Positions 1 to 8,563 of a DNA stretch of 64,000 nucleotides are shown piece by piece. The notes under the pieces are model-generated. The model saw nothing but the letters and a program-made list of their open reading frames with translations, was not told where the DNA came from and searched no databases. This DNA is from JAHEJV01 sp964653555. GTDB taxonomy: Bacteria; Myxococcota_A; UBA9160; SMWR01. Numbering within the stretch: position 1 is the first letter of the stretch; the number at the start of each line of letters is the position of its first letter. The stretch spans positions 65,061 to 129,060 of the forward strand of contig CAZZFT010000001.1 of the NCBI GenBank assembly GCA_964653555.1, in the 5' to 3' direction. The position numbers were made by a program, and so were the translations under genes.

Positions 1-2
1 GC

Positions 3-791
3 GGGATCACGGTTCCGGCCAATCAGGCGAACTTCGCTACGAACTACGTCGTCACCAACCCGCCGACCTTCGCCGGCGTGCTCCAGCAGACGAGCTTCCT
101 CACCGTGATGAACCCGCACTCGGCTACGGCGAAGCCGGGCAACGGGCCGGGGCCCTTCACGTTCGCGTATCCGTCTCCTACCGGAGGGGCCCCGCTCGAT
201 CCGACGCTCGGCGTTTCCAAGAGGCTGGGCGCCGTGTCGGCGGCCGCCGGACCGGCGAACTTCGGCGGCACCTTCCCGTTCCTCTTCAACTTCGTCGCCA
301 ATCTCGTCTTCTTCGGAGGCGGCGGCGGGAACCCGAACCTCGCGTGCCCGAACGGCGTCGCCGGCGAGTGGGGCCAGACGTTCGTGTTCGAGGCGACGGC
401 GTCCTGCGTCGGCCTGACGACCGGTCCGCTTCCGGCGATGACGCTGCCCTCGGTGATGGTGCCGCAGCACGTCTCGCTGAACGGGTTCCCGGCGACCACC
501 GGTAACGTCTTCGCCGCGGCGCCCGCACCGGTCGCGACGACGACGATCACTGCCGTGGGGAGCGACGTCCGCAACACCGCCGGGACGACGGGCATGATCC
601 AGCTCGTGGCGCCCGCACTGTTCGCCGCGCAGCTCGGCGGGTCTGCCAACCTGGCCGGCCAGAACAACGCCGCGCTGATCACAGAGTTCACGCTCACGCT
701 GATGCCCGAGCCCGGGGCGCTGATTGCGCTCTTCGGCGGCATCGCGGGGCTGGTGGGCCTGCGGGTGCTCGAGCGCCGCCGCCGCGGATAG
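3..791 (+). CDS. PEP-CTERM sorting-domain protein (5' end outside window)
   Basis: The frame is open from the left edge, so this is the last 262 codons of a longer gene. The visible part is rich in Gly, Ala, Pro and Thr and has no enzyme motif I recognise, as is usual for exported surface proteins. It ends in a PEP-CTERM tail: Pro-Glu-Pro in MPEPGAL, then a hydrophobic segment (IALFGGIAGLVGLRVL) and a final Arg cluster (ERRRRG). Known for the family: the tail is recognised by an exosortase (EpsH/XrtA type) in the inner membrane and cleaved during export to the surface or exopolysaccharide matrix. No exosortase is visible in the window, so it must be encoded elsewhere. An internal GTG at 78 could be taken as the start, but homology-like composition continues upstream of it. 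Confidence 0.85.
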   Translation, partial: GITVPANQANFATNYVVTNPPTFAGVLQQTSFLTVMNPHSATAKPGNGPGPFTFAYPSPTGGAPLDPTLGVSKRLGAVSAAAGPANFGGTFPFLFNFVANLVFFGGGGGNPNLACPNGVAGEWGQTFVFEATASCVGLTTGPLPAMTLPSVMVPQHVSLNGFPATTGNVFAAAPAPVATTTITAVGSDVRNTAGTTGMIQLVAPALFAAQLGGSANLAGQNNAALITEFTLTLMPEPGALIALFGGIAGLVGLRVLERRRRG

Positions 792-814
792 GCGGATCGT
801 CTTCGGATCAGGAC

Positions 815-855
815 CGGCGGGTCCCCTCTCCTATCGGGGGGGGGCGGACCCGCCG
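815..855 (+). terminator. Hairpin after the PEP-CTERM gene
   Basis: A perfect 10-bp inverted repeat, CGGCGGGTCC at 815-824 and GGACCCGCCG at 846-855, lies 24 bases after the stop at 791. The loop carries a run of about ten G. There is no T-tract, so termination is inferred from position and stem strength only. It separates the forward gene from the convergent TetR gene. Confidence 0.5.
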
Positions 856-989
856 CGTACTCCGTCACGGCCTGGAGGCGGGGTGACGAGAGCGAGTGGC
901 TCCGCAATAGCGGTGTCTCCCGCGACCGATTGCCAGGCGCCGGCCGGCCGGATCCGACGCGGACCCGAGGCGGCCTCGCGGAGTTCCGG

Positions 990-1673
990 CTAGGCGTTCG
1001 TGCCCGGTTCCCGCAGGCCCCCCATCACGAACTCGACCATCTCCTCGATCAGCGCATCCGCACCCACGCGTCCACCCGGTCGGTACCAGTCGCACACCTG
1101 GACCAGCAGGCCCAGGGTCGTGGCCGCGAGGATGTCCGGATCGCCCGCGCGAAACACCCCTCCCTTCTGTCCGGCCACGATCAGCTGGCGGATCGCGGCG
1201 AAGTGCTTGCGGCGGAAGTTGCGCGCCCACTCGCCGACCTCGCCGTCCATGCGTGCGAGCTGGCGCCCGATCAGGCCGACCTCGGTCGGGTAGGCCACGG
1301 TGAGCTTCAGCCGGGCTCGCAGGATGTGCTCGAGCCGCTCCGCCGGCGGCGCATCGCGCGAGGCCTCCTCCTCGACATCGAGGGTTCCGACCACGTTGTC
1401 GACCAGGCGCTGGTAGATCTCTTCTTTGGAGCCGAAGTAGTGGTAGAGGCTGCCGCGCACGATCCCCGCCTCACGCGCGATGTCATCGAGCTTGGTTCCT
1501 TCGAAGCCGAGCTTGTAGAAGACCTCCGCGGCGATCTTGAGGATCTCCTCGTCGCGGGGGAGGTCGCGGGCGACGGCCTTGCCCTGGCGAGGTCGCCCGC
1601 GGCGACCGGGCTTCGTCTTGGACATGGAGAGCTTGGCCGATCCACCGGCGCCCGCCTTTGCCTTGGGGGACAT
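990..1673 (-). CDS. TetR family transcriptional regulator
   Basis: A 227-residue protein with a basic N-terminal extension (residues 1-38, many Lys, Arg and Gly) and then a TetR helix-turn-helix at about residues 41-88. The motif includes EEILKIAAEVFYKLGFEGT, KLDDIAREAGIVRGSLYHYF and GSKEEIY. The C-terminal half is the helical ligand-binding and dimer domain, typical of fatty-acid or CoA-ester responsive members. The ATG at 1673 is chosen because AGGAG lies 8 bases upstream; a longer frame to 1748 has no such site. It reads in the same direction as the acyl-CoA ligase gene behind it (221-bp gap with its own promoter space), and probably controls that gene and/or the divergent operon at 3.6 kb. 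The target is inferred from proximity. Confidence 0.9.
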   Translation of the reverse strand: MSPKAKAGAGGSAKLSMSKTKPGRRGRPRQGKAVARDLPRDEEILKIAAEVFYKLGFEGTKLDDIAREAGIVRGSLYHYFGSKEEIYQRLVDNVVGTLDVEEEASRDAPPAERLEHILRARLKLTVAYPTEVGLIGRQLARMDGEVGEWARNFRRKHFAAIRQLIVAGQKGGVFRAGDPDILAATTLGLLVQVCDWYRPGGRVGADALIEEMVEFVMGGLREPGTNA

Positions 1674-1894
1674 GAATCGTCTCCTGCGTCGGGACAGCGC
1701 GGGTCGGAGGGGAGTAGGCGGGACTGCTCTCGCGAGGGACCGGACCACCGTGACATTACCGGTACGGCCCGGTCGGAAGATGCAATCCTAGCAACCCGAC
1801 GCAGCGCTGCACGTTCCGCGGCGCATCTGCAGCCGACTCAAATGTCACAGTATTCGAAGTTCGGCGAGGAGCCCCGCGTGCTCGGCGGGCCCTC

Positions 1895-3487
1895 TTAGGT
1901 CTCACCGCGCGCCACGCTCCGCGCCCAGCGGTAGTCGGGCTTCCCGCTCGGGGAGCGAACCACTCCATCGACGAGGTGGATCTCCCGAGGGACTTTGTAG
2001 CCGGCGACCTTCGTGCGCGCGTGGGCCGCGAGCTGCTCGAGAGTGGGGCGAGCTCCCGGGCGTGGCTGTACGACGGCGGCCACACGTTCGCCGAACCGCT
2101 CGTCGGGAACGCCGACGACGACGGCGTCGAAGACGTCGGGGTGGGAGCGGACGGCGAGCTCGACCTCTTCGGGGAAGACCTTCTCCCCGCCCGTGTTGAT
2201 GCTCACCGAGCCACGCCCGAAGATCGTGATCGTTCCGTCGGACTCGACGGTCGCGCAGTCGCCCGGAACGACCCAGCGCCTCCCCTCGGCGTCCACGGGG
2301 AACGTCTCCGCGGTCTTTTTCGCGTCCTTGTAGTAGCCGAAGGGGATGCGTCCGGTTCGCGCCAGCCGGCCTCGTCTTCCCGAGCCCGGCGCGATCGGCC
2401 GTAGGCTCTCGTCGAGCACGCAGGTGGTGTCGTTCATCGCGAAGCGCGGACTTCCCTCTCCGCCCCGACCGACCAGGTTGCCCTGGGATCCGCTCTCCGA
2501 GGAGCCGAAGCTGTCGGCGATTACCAGCTCGGGGAGCACGGACCGTAGTGTCTCCTTGACCCCGTCGGAGAGAATCGCCCCGCCCGAGCCGATCATGCGC
2601 AGGGACCGCAGGTCGAACGCTCCGGGACTGCGGGCGAGCGCCTCCGCGAGGGGCCGCGCCATCGCGTCGCCCACCACCTGCATGCCGCTCACGGCCTCTC
2701 CCGCCGCCAGCCGCCAGATCGCCTCGGGATCGAGCCCGGACTCGGTCCAGAGCACGGCGCAGCGCCCGGCGAACCAAGCCGAGAGCGTGGCCCACTGCGC
2801 CGCGCCGTGCATGAGCGGGGCGATCACGAGGGAGCTGTGCGGGGGTCGTTCGCGCACGCGTTCGGCGAGCTCCTCGGGTCGTTCGGGGACTTCCTTGTAG
2901 GAGAGGGGCAGGATCGCCCCGAACAGGATGTCCTCGTGGTGCCACATGACCCCCTTGGGCATGCCGGTGGTGCCGCCCGTGTATAGGATGTAGAGGTCGC
3001 GCGGCGACCGGGGAGCGAAGTCCCGAGCCGCGGACGCCCCTTCGAGCGCCTCGGAGTAGTCGCGGTCTCCGCCGCGCGAACCGGTGCTTCCGTCCTCGAC
3101 CACGAGCGCGCTCGACGGTCGTCCGAAGCGCCGACGGGCCTGGGCGACCGCGTCGGCGAAGCGTCGGTGATAGAGGAGCAGGCGGAGATCGGCGTTGTCG
3201 TACAGGTACTCGAGCTCGTCCGCCACGTAGCGGTAGTTCACGTTGATCGGCACGGCCCGGAGCTTGTAGGCCGCCAGCATCCCCTCGATGTAGGCGGTCC
3301 CGTTCAGCAGCTGCAGCCCGACGTGGTCTCCCTCTCCGACACCGAGCGATGTCAGTACGTGGGCGAGCCGGTTGGACCGGGCGTCGAGCTCGGCGAAGGA
3401 GAGCCGCTCGTCCCCGGCCACCAGGGCCAGGCGGTCGGGGATGGCATCGGCGACGATCTCGAACAGATCCGCGATCTGGAACGGCAT
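1895..3487 (-). CDS. AMP-forming acyl-CoA synthetase (FadD-like)
   Basis: A 530-residue member of the ANL superfamily: it adenylates a carboxylic acid with ATP, then forms the CoA thioester. Visible motifs are the phosphate loop YTGGTTGMPKGV (about 169-180), the Gly-Ser-Ser-Glu segment of the A5 region (DSFGSSESGS), the hinge and A8 region (FGRGSVSINTGGEKVFPEEV) and the C-terminal catalytic Lys at about 516 (SPSGKPDYRW). The length is normal for FadD3/FadD17-like ligases. The ATG at 3487 has AGGAG just upstream; a longer frame to 3637 lacks support and would cross the divergent promoter. Only 101 bp separate it from the start of the oppositely oriented crotonase, so the two probably share a regulatory region. 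The acid substrate is unknown; ring-cleavage or side-chain acids are plausible from the neighbours. Confidence 0.92.
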   Translation of the reverse strand: MPFQIADLFEIVADAIPDRLALVAGDERLSFAELDARSNRLAHVLTSLGVGEGDHVGLQLLNGTAYIEGMLAAYKLRAVPINVNYRYVADELEYLYDNADLRLLLYHRRFADAVAQARRRFGRPSSALVVEDGSTGSRGGDRDYSEALEGASAARDFAPRSPRDLYILYTGGTTGMPKGVMWHHEDILFGAILPLSYKEVPERPEELAERVRERPPHSSLVIAPLMHGAAQWATLSAWFAGRCAVLWTESGLDPEAIWRLAAGEAVSGMQVVGDAMARPLAEALARSPGAFDLRSLRMIGSGGAILSDGVKETLRSVLPELVIADSFGSSESGSQGNLVGRGGEGSPRFAMNDTTCVLDESLRPIAPGSGRRGRLARTGRIPFGYYKDAKKTAETFPVDAEGRRWVVPGDCATVESDGTITIFGRGSVSINTGGEKVFPEEVELAVRSHPDVFDAVVVGVPDERFGERVAAVVQPRPGARPTLEQLAAHARTKVAGYKVPREIHLVDGVVRSPSGKPDYRWARSVARGET

Positions 3488-3588
3488 GCTTCTCCTGGTC
3501 TTCCGCGGCCTCCCGCCCGGTGTATTATTGTGATTCTCAGGAACGGTAAAGTCCAGCGCGGGACAGGGCGACGTCGGCAGGAGGGGCG

Positions 3589-4419
3589 GTGAAGGTCTCT
3601 TTCGATGAGTACGCGAGCCGTTATCCCAACGTGGCACTCCGGCGGAGCGATGGAGTGCTGGAGATGCGGCTCCACTCGGACGGAGGGCCCCTGGTCTGGG
3701 GACGGGGCGTACACCGTCAGCTCGGACACTGCTTCTCGGACGCCGGATCCGACCCCGACAATCGCGTGGTGATCCTGACCGGTACCGGCGACGCCTTCTG
3801 TGCTCGCACCGACGACAGCTTCGCCGGCACCTTCGATGCCGGGCTGTGGGACGAGCTCTTCCACGACGCGCGGCGTCTGCTCACGAACCTGCTCGACATC
3901 GAGGTCCCGCTGATCACGGCCGTCAACGGTAAGGCCTCGGTGCACGCGGAGCTGGGCGTCCTGGGTGACATCGTCGTCGCCGCGGAGGGCGCCGTGTTCC
4001 AGGACGCCGCGCACTTCCGCCACGGGGCGGTTCCGGGAGACGGCGTCCACGTGATCTGGCCGCACCTGATCGGGCCGGCGCGCGCGCGCTACTTCCTGAT
4101 GACCGGGCAGCGGATCGGCGCCGAGGAGGCACTGCGACTCGGCTTCGTGAACGAGGTGCACCCGCGAGATGCGCTGCTGGACCGCGCCCATGCCCTGGCG
4201 CGCGAGCTCATGCGGCAGCCGCCGATGACACTCCGCTATACGCGGGCCCTGTTCACCCGTCCGCTCAAGCGCCTCCTGCTCGAGGATCTGGGCTTCGGCC
4301 TCGCGCTCGAGGGACTCGCCGGACACGCATACTGGCCCTCGGTGGCTCGCGAACCCCGATCGCCCTCGCCCGGAGGCGACGCCGAACGGCCGAAGCGCCG
4401 CGACGGAGGAGTCTCGTGA
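3589..4419 (+). CDS. 6-oxocamphor hydrolase-like crotonase (beta-diketone C-C hydrolase)
   Basis: A 276-residue crotonase-fold protein. It lacks the usual enoyl-CoA hydratase Glu pair. Instead it carries His42, His119, His142, Asp151 and Glu241. 6-Oxocamphor hydrolase (OCH, from memory of the Rhodococcus enzyme) uses His45, His122, His145, Asp154 and Glu244. All five match with a constant offset of three residues and no gap. Local motifs are GRGVHRQLG, GKASVHAELG and QDAAHFRHGAVPGDGVHVIW. OCH-family enzymes cleave non-enolisable cyclic beta-diketones by a retro-Claisen reaction, giving a keto acid without CoA. Starts with GTG at 3589 after AGGAGG. It is the first gene of a four-gene forward operon; its stop overlaps the next start by 4 bases. 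The keto acid product would be a natural substrate for the acyl-CoA ligases on both sides. The function is inferred from the residues; the substrate is unknown. Confidence 0.82.
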   Translation: MKVSFDEYASRYPNVALRRSDGVLEMRLHSDGGPLVWGRGVHRQLGHCFSDAGSDPDNRVVILTGTGDAFCARTDDSFAGTFDAGLWDELFHDARRLLTNLLDIEVPLITAVNGKASVHAELGVLGDIVVAAEGAVFQDAAHFRHGAVPGDGVHVIWPHLIGPARARYFLMTGQRIGAEEALRLGFVNEVHPRDALLDRAHALARELMRQPPMTLRYTRALFTRPLKRLLLEDLGFGLALEGLAGHAYWPSVAREPRSPSPGGDAERPKRRDGGVS

Positions 4420-5420
4420 TCGAAGTCGGCCTGATGCTGGACATGCGCAATCCGCCGCGCTGGCGGCGTCCCTGGGACCGCTTCTACGCGCAGACCCTCG
4501 AGCTGGTCGAAGAGGCCGAGTGTCTCGGCGCCCGCTCCGTGTGGACTTCGGAGCACCACTTCTTCGAGGACGGCTATCTCCCCCAGCCGCTGACCCTCGC
4601 CTCGGCCCTCGCCGCCCGCACGAAGGCAATGCGGATCGGCACGGCGATCCTGGTCGCGCCGCTGCGCTCTGCGCTGCAGATCGCGGAGGAGGCGGCCGTG
4701 GTCGACCTCGTCAGCGGCGGACGGCTCGATCTGGGTCTCGGCGCCGGCTACCGGCTGCCCGAGTTCGAGGCCTTTGGCGCCGATCACTGCGGCCGTTTCG
4801 CGACGCTCCGGCGACGAGTGCAGGAGGTGCAGGAGCTGCTCGCGGGCGGGCACGTCACTCCGCCTGCGATCCAGGATCCGCTCCCGATCTGGTTCGGCGC
4901 CGGGGCGGCGAAGGCCGCGCGTTATGCGGGACGGATGGGTCTCCCCCTGCTGAACGCATGGTCGGAGGTGGCCGAACCGTATCTCGAAGGCCTGCGCGAG
5001 GGAGGGCACGACCCCCGAACCGGACGCATGGCGGGACTGCTCAATCTCTTGATCGCCGACGACCCCGAGGAGGCCTGGGCGCGCGCACGTTCCCACATCG
5101 AGTACCAGTGGAACAGCTACGGTCGCTACGGCGTGGAGGGGCTGGGCGTCGACCCTCCGCCTCCGATCGACGCCGAGGCGATGCGCAAGCCGCGCGCGGA
5201 CGGCTGCCCGCCCTTCCTCGGCGCCTTCACGCCCGAGCAGGCGGCTTCGATGATCGCCGCGCTCGCGCGGCGCGGCCCCGTGGAGAGCGTGCACTTCTGG
5301 GCGTCGATGGCCGGGCTGCCCGACGACCTGGCGCGGCGTCACGTGGAGCTCGTTTGCACGAGACTGCGCGCGGCCCTGGAGTCGGTGGGCCCTGAGCGCG
5401 GTGATGCGCGCGCCTCCTGA
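4416..5420 (+). CDS. Luciferase-like (LLM class) flavin-dependent oxidoreductase
   Basis: A 334-residue TIM-barrel protein of the bacterial luciferase-like superfamily, which uses reduced FMN or F420. Recognisable family segments are the early SVWTSEHHFFEDGYLPQP block, the MRIGTAILVAPLRSALQIAE block and the DLVSGGRLDLGLGAGYRLPE phosphate-binding region. It starts with GTG overlapping the crotonase stop (GTGA), so the two are translationally coupled. In terpenoid pathways such enzymes act as type II Baeyer-Villiger monooxygenases (for example the diketocamphane enzymes), which would fit the OCH-like neighbour, but many members are F420-dependent dehydrogenases. Motifs alone do not separate these options. 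The last 20 bases overlap the next ligase gene. Confidence 0.85.
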   Translation: MIEVGLMLDMRNPPRWRRPWDRFYAQTLELVEEAECLGARSVWTSEHHFFEDGYLPQPLTLASALAARTKAMRIGTAILVAPLRSALQIAEEAAVVDLVSGGRLDLGLGAGYRLPEFEAFGADHCGRFATLRRRVQEVQELLAGGHVTPPAIQDPLPIWFGAGAAKAARYAGRMGLPLLNAWSEVAEPYLEGLREGGHDPRTGRMAGLLNLLIADDPEEAWARARSHIEYQWNSYGRYGVEGLGVDPPPPIDAEAMRKPRADGCPPFLGAFTPEQAASMIAALARRGPVESVHFWASMAGLPDDLARRHVELVCTRLRAALESVGPERGDARAS

Positions 5421-7101
5421 GGGTCAGCCGGTGGAGGGAGACGGCGCGGCACGGGAACGGGCAAGCGGCGAGGCGACCGGCCTCGACGCGCGACGGCAGC
5501 ATTACCGGCGGTGCGGACTCCACACCGACGAGCAGGTGGGCTGGCTGTTGACCCGGGCGGCGGAGCGCTGGCCCGATCGCGAGGCGGTGATCTGCGAGGG
5601 CCAACGCTGGACCTTCGCTGCGCTCCACGACTGGACCGGCGCCGTGGCCCGCGCGCTGGTGGAGCGCGGCATCGCGCCGGGCGACCGCCTGCTCTGGCAG
5701 CTCCCCAACAGCGTGGAGGCGCTCGTGCTGCACCTGGCGGCCTGGCGGATCGGCGCCGTATCCGTTCCCGTGGTGCCGATCTACCGCGAGCACGAGATGC
5801 GGCTCATCCTGCGGGACGTGCGGCCTCGGGCCGTGGCGTTCTCCGCGGCGCTCGGAGCGCGCCGCCCGGCCGTCGAGATGGATGCGCTGATGGAGTCCGT
5901 CGGCGTGCGACCGGCGCTGAAGCTCTCGGTCGGTGGCTCGGCCGGTGACGGCTGGCTTCCGGTTCCGGAGCCGCCGACGCGTGGGGGCGTCATGGGGGTC
6001 GGGCTTCCCCCTCCGCTTCCGCCGGACGCCTGCTGCCTTGTTCTCTACACGTCGGGAACCACGTCCGCTCCCAAGGGTGCCATGCACGCCTCGCGCTCTC
6101 TCCTCGCGACGATCCGCCTGTGGCGCGACACCTACCATTTTACGCCCGAGGACTGCTTCATCGCGGGCTCCCCGATCACCCACGTCGCGGGGCTCCTGCT
6201 CGCCGTGCTGTTGCCGGCGGCCACCGGAGCGCGGGCGGTGGTGATGCCTTCCTGGGACCCGGATCGCGCGGTGGCGCTCTGCGAGTGCGAGCGCGCGACC
6301 TTCAGCTGTGGCGCCACGGTCTTCCTCCAGGGCTTCGTGGAGCGCTACGAGGCCGGCGCTGCTCCGGTCCACCGGCTTCCCCGCTTCATGTGCGGGGGAG
6401 CGGCCGTGCCGCCGGCGATCATCGAGCGCGCGTCGGCGGTGGGCGTCCAGGCGTGGCGCTGCTGGGGCATGACGGAGGCGCCCACCGCCACGCTCGCCAC
6501 GCCGGAAGACTCTCTCGAGCGCCGCGCGCGCCGCGACGGCTTCCCCACCGAGGGGTGCGAGATCGAAGCGGTCGACGCCCTGCGGCGCCCGCTGCCGCTC
6601 GGAGAGCAGGGCGAGCTGCGCGTTCGCTGCGCGCAGCAGATGCTGGGCTACAGCGACGCCGAGGCGAACGCCGCCCAGCTCGATCGCGACGACTGGTTCT
6701 ACACCGGCGACGTCGGCTTCGTCGACGGTGAGGGCTGGGTCACGATGACGGGGCGGAAGAAGGACATCATCAATCGGGGCGGCGAGAAGTTCTCGTCCCA
6801 GGACATCGAGCACGCCATTGCCAGCCATCCTGTGGTCGAGTCGGTGGCGGTGGTCGGGGTTCCCGATCCGCGTCTGGGCGAGGCCGTGGCCGCATTCCTG
6901 GTTCTGCGGCGCGGGGCGCCGTGGCCCGGTGAGGCGGAGATCGTCGCGCACCTCGAGACGCAACGGCTGGCTCGTCCGAAGATCCCCGTGCACTGGCAGG
7001 TGGTGGAGAGCCTCCCGATGACCTTGTCCGGGAAGGTGCAGAAGCATCTCCTGGTCAACCGCTGGCATGCGGAGCGGTCGGGCGCACCGTGCGCGGGATA
7101 G
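5401..7101 (+). CDS. AMP-forming acyl-CoA ligase (cyclohexanecarboxylate-CoA ligase-like)
   Basis: A 566-residue ANL-superfamily ligase. Motifs are the phosphate loop YTSGTTSAPKG at about 216-226, WGMTEAPTATLATP in the A5 region, FYTGDVGFVDGEG and TGRKKDIINRGGEKFS at the hinge, and the catalytic Lys in LSGKVQK at about 545. The MTEAPT and IINRGGEKFS segments resemble medium-chain or alicyclic acid ligases (cyclohexanecarboxylate-CoA ligase type) more than long-chain FadD. It starts GTG-ATG at 5401, within the end of the luciferase-like gene, so it belongs to the same operon. The N-terminus carries about 35 residues before the first conserved region. Substrate assignment is inference; CoA activation of a cyclic or branched acid is the likely role. 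Confidence 0.9.
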   Translation: MMRAPPEGQPVEGDGAARERASGEATGLDARRQHYRRCGLHTDEQVGWLLTRAAERWPDREAVICEGQRWTFAALHDWTGAVARALVERGIAPGDRLLWQLPNSVEALVLHLAAWRIGAVSVPVVPIYREHEMRLILRDVRPRAVAFSAALGARRPAVEMDALMESVGVRPALKLSVGGSAGDGWLPVPEPPTRGGVMGVGLPPPLPPDACCLVLYTSGTTSAPKGAMHASRSLLATIRLWRDTYHFTPEDCFIAGSPITHVAGLLLAVLLPAATGARAVVMPSWDPDRAVALCECERATFSCGATVFLQGFVERYEAGAAPVHRLPRFMCGGAAVPPAIIERASAVGVQAWRCWGMTEAPTATLATPEDSLERRARRDGFPTEGCEIEAVDALRRPLPLGEQGELRVRCAQQMLGYSDAEANAAQLDRDDWFYTGDVGFVDGEGWVTMTGRKKDIINRGGEKFSSQDIEHAIASHPVVESVAVVGVPDPRLGEAVAAFLVLRRGAPWPGEAEIVAHLETQRLARPKIPVHWQVVESLPMTLSGKVQKHLLVNRWHAERSGAPCAG

Positions 7102-7141
7102 CGACGCGCGAACCAGGAAGACGAGGGGAGGGCAGCAGATC

Positions 7142-8032
7142 GTGCACATCGGCGTCCAGTACGTCGCGTTCCAGTGGCCGTCCGGATCGCCGGACATCGC
7201 GTCGCAGGTGGCGGACATCGCCCGCGCGGTCGATGAGTCCGGCTTTGCGAGCCTGTGGGTCGAGGACCACTTCTTCCAGATTCCCGCGGTCGGACCCGCA
7301 GAGGATCCCATGCTCGAGGCCTACAGCACCCTCGGCTATCTCGCCGCCGTCACGCGGCGCGTCCGGCTCGGCGTGCTGGTCTCGGGCAATACCTACCGAA
7401 ACCCCGGTCTGCTCGTGAAGGTCGTCACCTCGGTCGACGTGCTGTCGCAGGGGCGCGCCTACCTCGGCGTGGGGACGGGATGGCTGCGACGGGAGCACGA
7501 GGGGCTCGGCTTCGATTGTCCCCCGGTGGCGGAGCGCTTCGAGCGGCTCGAAGAGACGCTGCAGATCGCCCGACAGATGTGGTCGGACGAGAATGGCCCC
7601 TTCCAGGGCCGGCACTATCGGCTCGCCGAGACCCTGTGCTCGCCCGCGCCCGTATCGAAGCCGCATCCGCCGATCCTCGTCGGCGGCATGGGCGAGCAGA
7701 AGACGCTGCGCCTCGTGGCCCGCTACGCCGACGCCTGCAACTTCTACATCGTCGACCGCGCGAAGGGCGTCGCTCCCATGCGGCGAAAGCTCGACATCCT
7801 TCGCGCGCGCTGCGACGAGGTCGGACGCTCGTTCGACTCGATCGAGCGAACGGTGCTGCTCGGGACCTCGCTCGCCACGGGAGGCGAGACGTCGGCCGAC
7901 GTGATCCACCTCTGTAGCGAGCTCTCGGCGGCCGGCTTTCAGCACGCGATCTTCATGCTCACGCCCGGCCACGAGCGGGAGCTGGTGGAGACGCTCGCCA
8001 CGGACGTACTGCCCGAAGCCGCCGAGCTCTAG
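7142..8032 (+). CDS. LLM class F420-dependent oxidoreductase
   Basis: A 296-residue luciferase-like protein. It begins HIGVQYVAFQWPSG and contains FASLWVEDHFFQIP, RRVRLGVLVSGNTYRNPGLL, LSQGRAYLGVGTGWLRREHE and SKPHPPILVGGMGEQKTLRL. These are characteristic of the F420-dependent LLM subfamily common in actinobacteria and delta-type lineages. The GTG at 7142 is preferred: it gives the canonical N-terminus and has a GGGGAGGG stretch 9-16 bases upstream; the frame extends to 7067 inside the ligase gene without homology. It is the last gene of the operon that starts at 3589. Role: a hydride transfer or oxygenation step on a pathway intermediate. Confidence 0.87.
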   Translation: MHIGVQYVAFQWPSGSPDIASQVADIARAVDESGFASLWVEDHFFQIPAVGPAEDPMLEAYSTLGYLAAVTRRVRLGVLVSGNTYRNPGLLVKVVTSVDVLSQGRAYLGVGTGWLRREHEGLGFDCPPVAERFERLEETLQIARQMWSDENGPFQGRHYRLAETLCSPAPVSKPHPPILVGGMGEQKTLRLVARYADACNFYIVDRAKGVAPMRRKLDILRARCDEVGRSFDSIERTVLLGTSLATGGETSADVIHLCSELSAAGFQHAIFMLTPGHERELVETLATDVLPEAAEL

Positions 8033-8049
8033 CGGGAGGTACCGAAGCA

Positions 8050-8066
8050 GAGCGCCCGTTGCGCTC
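8050..8066. terminator. Hairpin between convergent genes
   Basis: GAGCGC at 8050-8055 and GCGCTC at 8061-8066 form a 6-bp stem with a 5-base loop, placed exactly in the 41-bp gap between the forward operon (stop 8032) and the reverse SRPBCC gene (stop 8074). There is no T-tract on either side. A bidirectional terminator is inferred. Confidence 0.35.
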
Positions 8067-8073
8067 GATGCCG

Positions 8074-8526
8074 TCAGCCGGTGCGGCTCCCCGCCGCGCG
8101 CTTCTCCGCCCGTTCCTTCAGCGCGCGATCCGCTGCCACGAAGCCCGGCTTCGCCTTGTCGAGGAAGCTGCGCGCCACCGGGACGAGGAGGCCCGTGAAG
8201 CGCTCGACGTCTTCCAGGTGGACGCCTCCGTCCGGGCGGGGGTGCAGCGTGAAGCGGTGGCTTCCGTCGCAGAGTCCCGGGAGCAGCGCGTGTCCGGACC
8301 ATTCGAGACGCTGCTCGGTCGCGAGCTCGGTCACGCGAACTCGGGCCCGGATCTCGCGCTGGCCCGGCGGTGCGAAGCGGGCGCGCAGCCGCTCTCCCAG
8401 CGCGAGGGGGCCAACCAACTCGCGGACGAAGGGATTCCACTCGGGGTAGGCCGGCAGGTCCGTCAGGATCTCCCAGACGATGCGGGCCGGTGCGTCGATG
8501 TCGATCTCGTTGCGGATCTCGTGCAC
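8074..8526 (-). CDS. SRPBCC family protein (polyketide cyclase/dehydrase-like)
   Basis: A 150-residue START/Bet v1-like protein. It opens with the typical strand-helix signature (EIDIDAPARIVWEILTDL, AYPEWNPFVREL) and continues through antiparallel strands to the long C-terminal helix (GLLVPVARSFLDKAKPGF). Such proteins bind hydrophobic ligands in a deep cavity; this subtype has no catalytic residues I can point to. The GTG at 8526 is chosen because AAGGAGG lies 8 bases upstream. A longer frame runs to 8721 but overlaps the dikinase-like gene. It is the last gene of the reverse set led by the HTH protein at 10833, separated from the dikinase-like gene by 37 bp. Ligand unknown. Confidence 0.85.
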   Translation of the reverse strand: MHEIRNEIDIDAPARIVWEILTDLPAYPEWNPFVRELVGPLALGERLRARFAPPGQREIRARVRVTELATEQRLEWSGHALLPGLCDGSHRFTLHPRPDGGVHLEDVERFTGLLVPVARSFLDKAKPGFVAADRALKERAEKRAAGSRTG

Positions 8527-8563
8527 TTCGTCCTCCTTCGGCCCGTCTCCGCGGACCGGTACG

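Noticed and set aside
1750..1848. Inverted repeat GTGACATT (1750-1757) and AATGTCAC (1841-1848) near the TetR gene
   Set aside because: Arms of 8 bp are 83 bp apart; I cannot separate this from chance, though it lies in a promoter gap.
4416..5420. Naming the luciferase-like gene as a diketocamphane monooxygenase
   Set aside because: The OCH-like neighbour makes it attractive, but nothing in the motifs separates an FMNH2 monooxygenase from an F420 enzyme.
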